Source of the DNA: Cohnella cholangitidis
GTDB taxonomy: Bacteria > Bacillota > Bacilli > Paenibacillales > Paenibacillaceae
Direction of reading: 5' to 3'
Assembly: GCF_014107495.1 (NCBI RefSeq)
Contig: NZ_CP041969.1
Span: 992,001-1,056,000 of the forward strand
Length of the DNA stretch: 64,000 nucleotides
Numbering within the stretch: the first letter of the stretch is position 1; the number at the start of each line of letters is the position of its first letter. Below the pieces are notes generated by a model, which saw only the letters and a list, made by a program, of their open reading frames with translations, searched no databases and was not told the origin of the DNA. This document shows, one piece after another, positions 42,176-50,733 of the stretch. Both the position numbers and the translations under genes were made by a program.

Positions 42176-44425
42176 TCAGGCGTACACTCTAACTTCGACC
42201 AATTCGGCGCAAAGGGCACCATTCGTTTCCTCGACTACAATGCGCATGGCATCCGCGACCAACGGCCGTTCCAGCTTGCGCCTGTCCGTGCGGCGACGGT
42301 TATCCCGGACGGAAGCGACGACCGTCCACTCTCCTAGTATTCGCGCTTCGATCCGGTAGTTCTTCGCCAGCTCCGGAATGACGTCGAACGAAGTACGGTG
42401 ATGGTGTAGATTAATGAGATCTTCGTTCACGTCGTCGTTCCAAGTGACGATAATTTCGCCGATCGTAACGGAATTCTCCCAGCTTAGCTCTAACCATTCC
42501 TCTCCTCCATCGCCAAGCGGTAGAGATACCCATAAATTCGGGCCGCCATAGGGCCGCTTGTAACCGCCGACGGCTTTGTCCGGCGCATAAGCCGCTGTCT
42601 TGGAAACGGCGCGGAAGCAGAACGGGCTTCGGATCAAAGCCTTCATGCTCCATTCCACGACCGGCTGGGTCGGATCGTGATCTTCCAGCTCGGTCGCCGC
42701 ATGCGGAAGCGCCCCCCTCTCGAAAGCCAATGCGCCGGTGAACGGTTCGACAGATTGATGAAGGCGAACGTTGGCGTTCTTCCGAATGATGACGAACGCG
42801 TTCTGCGGACTGTCGGGCTCCCACTCCAACCCGAACGGCACCCATTGTCTCTCTCCCTTCCGAATGTTCGCAGTCGCTCTCGCGACCAATCCGGACGGCA
42901 CGTAATTTTCCGGTCGTCCCGTCTCCCACAACTCCACCGCCAATTCCGTATCCTCGCGGACGTCGACGAGCAGTTCCAATCCCCGCAAGCTTGGATCGAC
43001 CGGGAAGAGTAAAGCCGCGTCCCGCTCCAGGGGATAAGTCCTCGTCGAGTTTTCGACGGCGATTCTAGTCCTTGTCGACGAAGCCTTCGTCATTGCCCTG
43101 CGCGCCAGATCATTCGAGTCTCCGTTCGCGAGACCTATTATAGAAGCATCCTGCCTGAGCAGCGTCTGCTGAAGCTCATCCAACCCCGATTCGTAGAGCC
43201 CGCGAGGGGACAGCTTCTTGTCCGAGCACAACGCCGCGGCGGTTCCGGCCGCTTCTCCCATGACCGCGCAAGTCGCCATGACCCGCGTCGTACCAAACGC
43301 GACGTGGGAAGCGCTGACGTTACGGCCGGCGAAGAGAAGGTTTGAGACGTTCGCCGAATATAACGAGCGATAAGGGATATGGTAAACGCCGTCCGCGTGC
43401 ATATGCTTCGAGCCGCTTTCGGCGGCGTACATCCCTTGAGGAGGGTGAAGATCGATCGACCAGCCTCCGAAGGCGATTCTGTCGCGGAACGGCGCCTGAC
43501 CGATGACATCGTTCTGGTTCAGCACGTAGTCGCCTACGAAACGCCTATATTCCCGTTTGCCCGGGATCGATCCGACCCACTCCAGCGTCATCGATTTCGC
43601 TTCGAACCGGCCGGAATTTTTGATATAATCCCAAATTCCATAAATAACGGACCACAGTTCATCCCGAATGCGTTCGTTTTCGTGAACCGTATCGCGCTCC
43701 CCGCCCCACTCGATCCACCAGTAGTGGCACCCGGAGTCGCCGCTGCGGATCACCCGCTTGATAGGAATCTGAGTTTGCGCGATATCTTTGGCGAAGCTCG
43801 GCGGAACGAACTTCACCGGGCGACCCGCGTCCTTCGTGTAGAATAGCAAAGTACTGCCTAAGGTGATGTCGTCCGCGACCTCCGGCGCCCACTCCTCTCC
43901 GTATTCCCACGCAGCTTCCCGTCCGAGCCGATACCTGGCTCCCGCAAGGAAGCCGATCAATCCGTCGCCGGTGCAATCGAGAAATATCGGGCTTTCATAG
44001 CGAATCCGCCGCTCCGAGCCCATCATCCAGCCCGTGGCCGAGCGGATGATTCGGTTCTCTTCGCTTCCGTCCGCCTCCACTTCGTGTACGTCCGTGTTCA
44101 GGAACAGCCGGAGATTAGGCTCCGCTAGCACGGTCTCCAGAACGACCAAATCCCACAAGTACGGATTCCCTTCCGGATTGCGAAATTGGTTTTCGACGAA
44201 CATCTCGCCCATGATGCCCGTCTCCCGGGCATAACGGTTCGTCCCGTGCGCGGTCGCGCCGCACACCCACACTCGGACTTCGCTGCTGGAATTGCCCCCG
44301 AGCACGGGACGGTTATGGACGAGGGCGACTTTCTTTCCGAGTCTTGCCGCCGCTACCGCGGCGCATACGCCCGACAGCCCTCCTCCGATGACCGTAATAT
44401 CGCTTAGAATCGTTTCCGTTCTCAT
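42176..44425 (-). CDS. FAD-dependent oxidoreductase with discoidin-like C-terminal domain
   Basis: 749 residues. N-terminal dinucleotide fold TVIGGGLSGVCAAVAAARLG (FAD), then VLGGNSSSEVRVWVCGATAHG and FLDCTGDGLIGFLAGARYR, features of the FAD_oxidored (PF12831-like) flavoproteins; GRNVSASHVAFGTTRVMATCAVMGEAAG is the second FAD-contact region. The last 130 residues (WLELSWENSVTIGEIIVTWN...RIVVEETNGA) form an F5/8C-like module. No signal peptide. ATG 44425 chosen (AAAGGGTG upstream); an in-frame GTG at 44434 overlaps the permease stop. Last gene of the second sugar module, so it probably oxidises the imported sugar or a derivative. Substrate unknown. Confidence 0.82.
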   Translation of the reverse strand: MRTETILSDITVIGGGLSGVCAAVAAARLGKKVALVHNRPVLGGNSSSEVRVWVCGATAHGTNRYARETGIMGEMFVENQFRNPEGNPYLWDLVVLETVLAEPNLRLFLNTDVHEVEADGSEENRIIRSATGWMMGSERRIRYESPIFLDCTGDGLIGFLAGARYRLGREAAWEYGEEWAPEVADDITLGSTLLFYTKDAGRPVKFVPPSFAKDIAQTQIPIKRVIRSGDSGCHYWWIEWGGERDTVHENERIRDELWSVIYGIWDYIKNSGRFEAKSMTLEWVGSIPGKREYRRFVGDYVLNQNDVIGQAPFRDRIAFGGWSIDLHPPQGMYAAESGSKHMHADGVYHIPYRSLYSANVSNLLFAGRNVSASHVAFGTTRVMATCAVMGEAAGTAAALCSDKKLSPRGLYESGLDELQQTLLRQDASIIGLANGDSNDLARRAMTKASSTRTRIAVENSTRTYPLERDAALLFPVDPSLRGLELLVDVREDTELAVELWETGRPENYVPSGLVARATANIRKGERQWVPFGLEWEPDSPQNAFVIIRKNANVRLHQSVEPFTGALAFERGALPHAATELEDHDPTQPVVEWSMKALIRSPFCFRAVSKTAAYAPDKAVGGYKRPYGGPNLWVSLPLGDGGEEWLELSWENSVTIGEIIVTWNDDVNEDLINLHHHRTSFDVIPELAKNYRIEARILGEWTVVASVRDNRRRTDRRKLERPLVADAMRIVVEETNGALCAELVEVRVYA

Positions 44426-44430
44426 CTCGC

Positions 44431-45276
44431 TCACCCTTTGACGGCAGAATTGGTTAAACCTTGTATGATAAAGCGTTGGCCAAGCACGAACACCGCGATC
44501 ATCGGCAGGATTCCGGCAGAGGCGGCCGCCATCATGCCGTTATAGTCGACCATATTCTCCAGGATGAAGTTCTGCAAGCCGAGCGGGACGGTGTACAAGC
44601 TTTCGTCGATCAGGAACACGAGCGCGTTCTCGTAATCGTTCCATTGCCAGGAGAAGTCGATGATCGCCAGCGTCGCGAGCGCCGGCTTCGCCAGCGGCAG
44701 GATCAGACGGAAAAAAATCCGGAAATGTCCCGCTCCGTCTATAAAGGCCGATTCGGAAATCTCGTGCGGTATGGACAGGAAAAACTGGCGAAGCATAAAC
44801 ACCCCGAAAATCGTAAACAAGCCGGGCAGAATGAGCGCGAGATGCGTATTGTAAATGCCGGCCCATTCAAACATGATGAACTTCGGAACGAACAGCACCT
44901 GCGGCGGGATCATCATCATGGACAAGTACACCATGAACAAGGCGTTCCGGCCTTTGAACTCGATGCGGGCGAAGCCGTAGGCGGCGAACGCGGACAGGAA
45001 GGTCGCTCCGATCATGCCGATGACCGAGATCTTCAAGGAATTCAAGTAATAGGTAGCGAAGTTTTTCGGTCCGGACCACACTTTGATATGGTGATCCCAC
45101 GTCGGATGCGCGGGAATCCATTTGATCGGATATTGGAACACTTCCGCGGGCGTTTTCAAGGACGTGCTGATCATCCACAGGAAAGGGATGACCATGACGA
45201 TCGCAAGCGCGAGCATGACGATCGTGGCGGCCACTCTCTTCGGAACGTCGGCGGACGGGCGTCGTTTGGTTTCCAT
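44431..45276 (-). CDS. carbohydrate ABC transporter permease, MalG family
   Basis: 281 residues, six membrane segments and EAA loop ISESAFIDGAGHFRIFFRLILPL. C-terminus FIIQGLTNSAVKG is typical. Start at 45276 (METKRRPS) with GAGAGGAAG upstream; an open frame extends 14 codons further. Lies between the MalF-type permease gene and the FAD oxidoreductase gene. Confidence 0.9.
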   Translation of the reverse strand: METKRRPSADVPKRVAATIVMLALAIVMVIPFLWMISTSLKTPAEVFQYPIKWIPAHPTWDHHIKVWSGPKNFATYYLNSLKISVIGMIGATFLSAFAAYGFARIEFKGRNALFMVYLSMMMIPPQVLFVPKFIMFEWAGIYNTHLALILPGLFTIFGVFMLRQFFLSIPHEISESAFIDGAGHFRIFFRLILPLAKPALATLAIIDFSWQWNDYENALVFLIDESLYTVPLGLQNFILENMVDYNGMMAAASAGILPMIAVFVLGQRFIIQGLTNSAVKG

Positions 45277-45330
45277 CGTCGTTGTCTTCCTCTCTACATT
45301 AAATCGTTCGTTCAGCAAGTCTGTTTTTTT

Positions 45331-46212
45331 TTAATAATGAACCCATTTTTTCTGTCCGATCCATTGCAGCAAGGTGATCACCAGAATGATCGCGAACAAC
45401 GCCCAGGAAAGCGTCGACGCATACCCCATGTCGTAATACCGGAACGCGTTCTGGTAGACGTACAGCGATAGGATCGTCGTGCTGTTGCCCGGTCCGCCTT
45501 GCGTGATTGCCTGAATGATCCCGAACGTCTTGATCGTCATGATCAAGCCGGTAATGAGCAACAAGAAGGTAGTCGGGCTGACCAACGGCCAGATGATTTT
45601 CCGAAGGACTTGCCCTTTCTTGGCCCCGTCGATCTTGGCGGCCTCCATCAACTCGGGCGACACTTCCTGAAGCGCGGCCAGATAAATGATCATGTTGTAG
45701 CCGAGCATGAACCATACCCAGATAATGTCGATGGCGTACATCGAGGACGTCGTCGTGGACAGCCAGCCCGGCGGATTATCGATGCCGATGCTCCTTAGAA
45801 GCCCGTTGATCGGACCTTGCTTCGGCTGGAACATCAGCATCCAGACGAACGCGACGGCCACCCCGCTCGTAATGTACGGCATGAAGTACAGGCCCCGGAG
45901 CAGCTTCTTGAGATAAAGACGCTGGTTCAAAATGACCGCCGCCACAAAACCGAGGACGATGGATACCGGTACCGCGAGAAGGAAAATCAACGTATTGCGC
46001 AAAGAGAGATAAAACAAAGAGTCGTTCAGCAAACGGTCGATGTTATCGAAACCCACGAACCCGACTTTCGGGTTCATGAACTTGTAATCCGTAAACATCA
46101 GGCCGAAAGAATAGGCAGCCGGAATCAGGAAGAACAGCAGAACGCCGATCATGCTCGGACCTACGAACACGTATCCCAGCATGCGCTGTCTTCTCATCCA
46201 ATTGTTGTTCAT
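45331..46212 (-). CDS. carbohydrate ABC transporter permease, MalF family
   Basis: 293 residues with six membrane segments and EAA loop ELMEAAKIDGAKKGQVLRKIIWPL. The second ATG (46212) has GAGGA 8 bases upstream; the ATG at 46221 lies inside that site. It follows the binding-protein gene after 220 bp that contain two hairpins and one copy of the TAGAACGATTTG site. Confidence 0.9.
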   Translation of the reverse strand: MNNNWMRRQRMLGYVFVGPSMIGVLLFFLIPAAYSFGLMFTDYKFMNPKVGFVGFDNIDRLLNDSLFYLSLRNTLIFLLAVPVSIVLGFVAAVILNQRLYLKKLLRGLYFMPYITSGVAVAFVWMLMFQPKQGPINGLLRSIGIDNPPGWLSTTTSSMYAIDIIWVWFMLGYNMIIYLAALQEVSPELMEAAKIDGAKKGQVLRKIIWPLVSPTTFLLLITGLIMTIKTFGIIQAITQGGPGNSTTILSLYVYQNAFRYYDMGYASTLSWALFAIILVITLLQWIGQKKWVHY

Positions 46213-46312
46213 GCGCTTCATCCTCGCTTCTTCAAGAGATACGTCCAGTCTACCAACCGGACGAACATCCCATAAGGAACAAATCCATCGTCTTTATAAA
46301 ACAAAATCATGC

Positions 46313-46337
46313 AAAAAAGCCGCCCGGGCGGCCTTCG
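46313..46337 (-). terminator. terminator between binding-protein and permease genes
   Basis: AAGGCCGCC and GGGCGGCTT arms with a run of six T on the minus strand. It should let only part of the binding-protein transcripts continue into the permease genes, or mark the end of a separate transcript. Confidence 0.75.
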
Positions 46338-46340
46338 ATC

Positions 46341-46356
46341 ACATCAAATCGTTCTA
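46341..46356 (-). promoter_or_regulatory. TAGAACGATTTG site upstream of the permease genes
   Basis: Minus-strand TAGAACGATTTGATGT, identical over 16 bp to the site at 50620-50635 upstream of the histidine kinase gene. Candidate binding site of the AraC-type response regulator of this module. Confidence 0.5.
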
Positions 46357-46381
46357 TTCGGTCAGCGTAATTCAGTTAATA

Positions 46382-46420
46382 ACAGGGGGACGGCCGATGA
46401 TCGATCGGCAATCCCCCTGT
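46382..46420 (-). terminator. hairpin after the binding-protein gene
   Basis: ACAGGGGGA (46382-46390) pairs with TCCCCCTGT (46412-46420), and the inner CGGCCGAT...GATCGGC part also pairs. It starts 13 bp after the stop codon. Without a T run it is more likely an mRNA-stabilising hairpin than a terminator. Confidence 0.5.
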
Positions 46421-46432
46421 ATTCCGTCCCGA

Positions 46433-47771
46433 TTATTTCTTCAGGAACTCGTTATGACGGCTAACCATGGCGGAGATCGTCTGATCGAGCGTTTGCGAGC
46501 CGAGGAAATACTTCTCGTACTCCTGGGAACGAAGATCCATGACCTCTTGCGGCACGGAGCGGACGTAGGTCGGCGTTTTGTTATCGAATATGACGTACAT
46601 CAAGGAATCGCGATCGTACGTGTCTCCCTTGTCTCCTAGCATGCTCTCCAGAGCCGCCGCCTGATCGGAGTCCTTGGAAGCGGCAGTCGACCGCCCGCAG
46701 CCATCGGCGCCATGCCGCCATCGCATACCACTTGAGGAATTCCCAAGCTGCCTGCTGATTTTTGGACTTGGCGTTAATTGAAATATAGTCTCCGATTCCG
46801 CCACGAGTCATGTAATCCGCCGCATTGTCCGTAAGCCTAGGCACCGGAGCGAACGCGATCTTGAAATCCCGAGGATAGTCCGTAAAATTGTTGGAGCTTC
46901 TCAGGAGCCACGCCCCGATGTTCAGCATCGGCGCTTCCCCGCTAAGGAACATTTGCTCGACCGGCATCTTCGACGTGAGCTGCTCGCCGAGCGGCGGCGT
47001 CGTTTTGTCGTCCTGCATCATCCCGTTCAGCGTTTCCAACCATTTCTTAACGAGCGGATGATCCAGATTCGAGCTGCCGTCAGACTTCGTATATCCCGCT
47101 TGCGAGAGTACCGAATCGATCGGATCGACGTATGGCTCGGTATTCTGAATGAAACCGTATCCTTCGCCTGCTTTCAGCTTCTTGGCGTACTCGCGCAGCT
47201 CGTCCCACGTCCAATCCTTCGGCACCGGAAGATTGGCCGCGTCGAGCGCGTCCTTGTTAAGCGCGACGAAGAAAGCGCTCTTCGTAGTCGGCACGCCGTA
47301 ATACTTGCCGTCGATCTTCCAGCCATCCGCTTCGATGCCCATTTTCTCGTCGATGTTATAATCTTGAAATTGGCTCAAATCGATCGTGAACCCGGATTCC
47401 ACGCGCTTGGCGGCTTGGGAGAGCGAATAGTTGACGAATAAATCGACATCCTGGCCGGTCATCATAGCGGTATCTAGTTTCAGATTTCCTTCGTCATCGT
47501 TGACGTAACGAACGTATTCTACTTGAATATCCGGGTGATCCTTGTTCCACGAGTCGACCACCTCTTGCGGTCCCGCTTCCGGGGGAACGCCCCCCCACAT
47601 CTTCAATTTAACCGTATTTCCGGACTTCGCCGGCACGCTTGCAGACGGAGACGCTCCCGCGTCCGTACCGCCGGACGAATTGCCTTTATTGCCGTTGCCC
47701 GAGCATCCCGCCAAAACGCCCGTTAATAGAACAAGCGATGCCATGCCCGCGAACCAACTTTTTTTTCTCAC
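46433..47771 (-). pseudogene. sugar-binding lipoprotein of the second module, interrupted by two close frameshifts
   Basis: GTG start at 47771 with GGGAGG upstream; signal peptide VRKKSWFAGMASLVLLTGVLAGCSG with lipobox LAGC, then family-1 motifs (VKLKMWGGVPPEAG, WTWDELREYAKKLKAGEG). The frame holds to ...WEFLKWYA near 46722, then the expected GGMAPMAAGGRLP is in a second frame and ASKDSDQAAALESMLGDKGD in a third, to the normal C-terminus. Adding one G at about 46722 and one G at about 46681 restores 446 residues. The conservation of all three pieces suggests sequence error. Confidence 0.88.
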
Positions 47772-47917
47772 AAACGACGACCTCCCTGAATGACTAGGAT
47801 TAATGTTGCAACTCAAGGATAGCAAGACGGAAGGGCGTGCCATAAGTAACAGAATCATGGATAACATGGAACAGATATACGCAATTTCCGAACGTCCCCC
47901 CCCGTACGTTTGCGGAA

Positions 47918-47929
47918 CAAATCGTTCTA
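47918..47929 (-). promoter_or_regulatory. TAGAACGATTTG site upstream of the binding-protein gene
   Basis: Minus-strand TAGAACGATTTG, beginning at the stop codon of the response-regulator gene and about 147 bp upstream of the binding-protein start. One of three identical 12-mers in this module. Confidence 0.5.
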
Positions 47930-48697
47930 TCTCTTCAGCCGGTATTGGCTCGGAGTCGTGCCCGTCATTCTCTTAAAAATCTTAATAAAGTAGTTGTCGT
48001 TCATGAAACCTACGCTAGGGCCGATTCGGTTAACGGGCAGGTCGGTATTCTTCAAGAAGTAGATCGCTTTCTCCACCCTCGTCCTATGCAGGTAGTGGAT
48101 CAGCGTCTCTCCCGTTTTTTTCTTGAAGAGGGCGCTGACGTAATTTTCCCCCATCATGACGTACCTCGACAACGACTTAAGCGTAATGTCTTGGTCGTAG
48201 TTTTGTTCTATATACTGAATGATTTTGTTCACTTCGGGGTGCGTGATTTTCGCCAACGGTTGAATGGAACCGCGGGACAAGCCGTCTTGCGAAGCCGTCG
48301 ATGACGACGAGGCGGACGCGGAGATCAACTCGAGGCTGATCTTGGCCAACGTCTCCCTCAGATCCTTCACGCTCATCGAGAGCTTCAGAATATAGTTGGA
48401 CGCTCCGAACTCCATCGCCTGTCTCATCGACTCGAAATCGCCGATGCAGGTCAACATGACGAACTTGGAGGAGATCCCGGCTCTTCGGGTCTCCTTCAGC
48501 AGCTCAAGGCCGTCCATCTGGGGCATGACGATGTCGCTGAGCACCAAATCGGGCGGATCCCTCTTGATCATCTCGAGCGCTTCCGCCCCGTTGCCCGCTT
48601 CTCCGACCAGCGTGAAACCCATATCCTCCCAACGGATAATCTCCTTCACCGATTCGCGGACGAAAATCTCGTCCTCGACTAGAAGCACCTTCCACAT
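47927..48697 (-). CDS. response regulator with AraC DNA-binding domain
   Basis: 256 residues, shorter than the usual YesN because the middle domain is almost absent. Receiver domain with Asp55 in LVLSDIVMPQMDG; AraC domain with ITLKSLSRYVMMGENYVSALF and VGFMNDNYFIKIFKRMTGTTPSQYR. A Ser-rich linker (SASASSSSTAS) joins them. It follows the kinase gene by 34 bp and precedes the binding-protein gene, its probable target. Confidence 0.92.
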   Translation of the reverse strand: MWKVLLVEDEIFVRESVKEIIRWEDMGFTLVGEAGNGAEALEMIKRDPPDLVLSDIVMPQMDGLELLKETRRAGISSKFVMLTCIGDFESMRQAMEFGASNYILKLSMSVKDLRETLAKISLELISASASSSSTASQDGLSRGSIQPLAKITHPEVNKIIQYIEQNYDQDITLKSLSRYVMMGENYVSALFKKKTGETLIHYLHRTRVEKAIYFLKNTDLPVNRIGPSVGFMNDNYFIKIFKRMTGTTPSQYRLKR

Positions 48698-48731
48698 GCG
48701 AATCTCCTCCTTCCGCGAAACGGGATATGGA

Positions 48732-50513
48732 TTAGCGGTTGTCTTCGTAAGGCTCGGACAACAAGAGCGGCAGATGCAGCCGGAACAGCGTTCCTTGCGG
48801 AAGAGGAATCATTTCCAGCTCGCCTTTATCCTTAAACAGCAATCTCAGCCTTTCCTTTACGTTCGCAAGTCCGATTCCGGGTCGTTTGCGGCCTTTCTCC
48901 TGATTCAATCCGGAACTCTCGACGCCGACTCCGTTATCCTCGACCTCCAAGGTCAATCGATCGGACGACTCTCCGCTTATGCCCATTCGAATCTGTATGC
49001 GTCCTCCCTCGGCCATGTTGCCGATGCCATGCTTAATCGCATTGTCTACGAGCGGCTGCAGGCTTAGCTTAGGAACAAGGGCGTACTGGAGATCCTCGTC
49101 GTAGCTGAACTCGACCTCGAAACGGTTGCCGTACCTGACCAGCTGAATGTAGATGAACGCCTTGGTCAGCTCGATCTCGTCTTGGAGATGGATGAGGTCC
49201 ACGTCCGAGTTGAGGCTCATCTCCAGCAGCTTACCTAGCGACAGGCACATTTCGACGATCTCCTCGTTCCGGCTTCGGAGGCCTATCCACTTCATCGTGT
49301 TAAGCGTATTGAGCAGAAAATGCGGATTCATCTGGGCGAGCAGCATCTGAAAGTGGACGGCGTCCTTCTGTCGTTCTTCCGCCTTCAGCCGCTGGATCAG
49401 CTCGTTCATGTCGACCATCATCGTATTGAACGTACGCGTCAGCTCCAGAATCTCGCCTTTGTAATTTTTCTCGGGAAGACGGATGCGCAGATCTTTGCGC
49501 ACGGCTTCCTTCATCTTGTTCTGCATGTGGGAGAGCGGCCTCGTGAACGTATACGCGATCATGAACGCAACGATGATGAACGCGGCCGTAATCAAAAAGA
49601 ACGTGACGAAATATTGATGCTTCAAGGTTTCGATCTCGTTAAACAGAATATGGAGAGGAATCCGGTTGACCATGTACCAGTCCAAGGAGGACAGATAGCT
49701 GTAGTTGACGAGCGCGTCGTTCTTCCTGTCGGTCCAGAATCCGTTCTCCGGCGAGCCGGATATTTCCTTGATCGCCTCTGGCGATAGCTTGCCTTCCGGC
49801 ACGGAACTCGCAATCAGTTCGCCCTTCCTCGTCATGATGAAATAAGCCTGGTCGCTCGCCGATTTCTGCAGAACGGATTGAAACCAGAAGGAGAAGTCGA
49901 TGCTTATTCTCGCCAAGCCGTACGTCTTGTTGTTGCGGTCTCGCAGTTCGGCGTACAGCGACAGCAGCCTGGGACTTTTCGTAATGTCGCGGGAAACGTA
50001 ATTGTCGTCGTCCGGAATCCAGAGGTAAGAGGCTTTGGTTTCTTTCATCGAGACGAAATTCGGATTGGACGAAATGCTGTCGTAATTCAGCGTGACCTTG
50101 GGCAGGTAGGACGTATATACGTGCCCGTGATCGTCCAGCAAAGTGAAATAGACGGAGGGATTATATAAGAAGAAACTGTTGTTGAGGCCTTTGAACTTAT
50201 CCTCCATCAGTTCCTTGTTGTCCAAGACGGAACGCTTGTCCGGATTTTGCAAAATTTGCCGCACGTCCGAATCCTGCTCTAGGAAGATCAGCGTCTTGAA
50301 CGCGATGCTCAGATGGTCTTCCAAGGAACGGTGCAGGTTGTCCAGCTGCTCGTGGCTTTGCTCGCTAATTTTTTGCTGGACGAGAGACTCGATTTTCGTA
50401 TAGTTGGATATGTTCAAAATGCTGAAAGGGAGAAGAATGACGAGGACGAAAACGGCGAACAAACGGTATTTCAGCTTATGGGGAACCCAATATCCCAGCC
50501 AACCCCGCATCAT
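48732..50513 (-). CDS. YesM-type sensor histidine kinase
   Basis: 593 residues. Membrane segments near 18-36 and 300-320 flank an extracellular sensor; HAMP follows (FTRPLSHMQNKMKEAV). The acceptor histidine is in LLAQMNPHFLLNTLNTMKW; ATPase motifs LQPLVDNAIKHG and GIGLANVKERLRLLF. Starts at ATG 50513 with AAGGGGGA 6 bases upstream, behind a good promoter (50543-50570). Confidence 0.92.
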   Translation of the reverse strand: MMRGWLGYWVPHKLKYRLFAVFVLVILLPFSILNISNYTKIESLVQQKISEQSHEQLDNLHRSLEDHLSIAFKTLIFLEQDSDVRQILQNPDKRSVLDNKELMEDKFKGLNNSFFLYNPSVYFTLLDDHGHVYTSYLPKVTLNYDSISSNPNFVSMKETKASYLWIPDDDNYVSRDITKSPRLLSLYAELRDRNNKTYGLARISIDFSFWFQSVLQKSASDQAYFIMTRKGELIASSVPEGKLSPEAIKEISGSPENGFWTDRKNDALVNYSYLSSLDWYMVNRIPLHILFNEIETLKHQYFVTFFLITAAFIIVAFMIAYTFTRPLSHMQNKMKEAVRKDLRIRLPEKNYKGEILELTRTFNTMMVDMNELIQRLKAEERQKDAVHFQMLLAQMNPHFLLNTLNTMKWIGLRSRNEEIVEMCLSLGKLLEMSLNSDVDLIHLQDEIELTKAFIYIQLVRYGNRFEVEFSYDEDLQYALVPKLSLQPLVDNAIKHGIGNMAEGGRIQIRMGISGESSDRLTLEVEDNGVGVESSGLNQEKGRKRPGIGLANVKERLRLLFKDKGELEMIPLPQGTLFRLHLPLLLSEPYEDNR

Positions 50514-50542
50514 AGATGTCCCCCTTCGTATCTAGTGCTCCC

Positions 50543-50570
50543 ATTATATCACCTGGGCACCTCCTGATAA
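50543..50570 (-). promoter_or_regulatory. extended -10 promoter of the kinase/regulator genes
   Basis: On the minus strand TTATCA (50570-50565), 16 bp, then TGATATAAT ending in a perfect -10 TATAAT (50548-50543) with the TGn extension. It is 30 bp upstream of the kinase start. Confidence 0.7.
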
Positions 50571-50619
50571 GCCGACGGAACGAAATGCACAAATATGTAA
50601 GACCGGGAGCCCGCAAACA

Positions 50620-50635
50620 ACATCAAATCGTTCTA
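50620..50635 (-). promoter_or_regulatory. TAGAACGATTTG site upstream of the kinase gene
   Basis: Minus-strand TAGAACGATTTGATGT, about 50 bp upstream of the -35 of the kinase promoter. Same 16-mer as at 46341-46356 and same 12-mer as at 47918-47929; suggests autoregulation by the module's response regulator. Confidence 0.5.
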
Positions 50636-50733
50636 CTTTTCCACTTAATCCCTATTTCCGTTTGACGGAACGAATAGATCGCCCTCCCGATCGGTCAACG
50701 GAACCGAACGGAAGAGCGATCTCGAGAGCTTAA

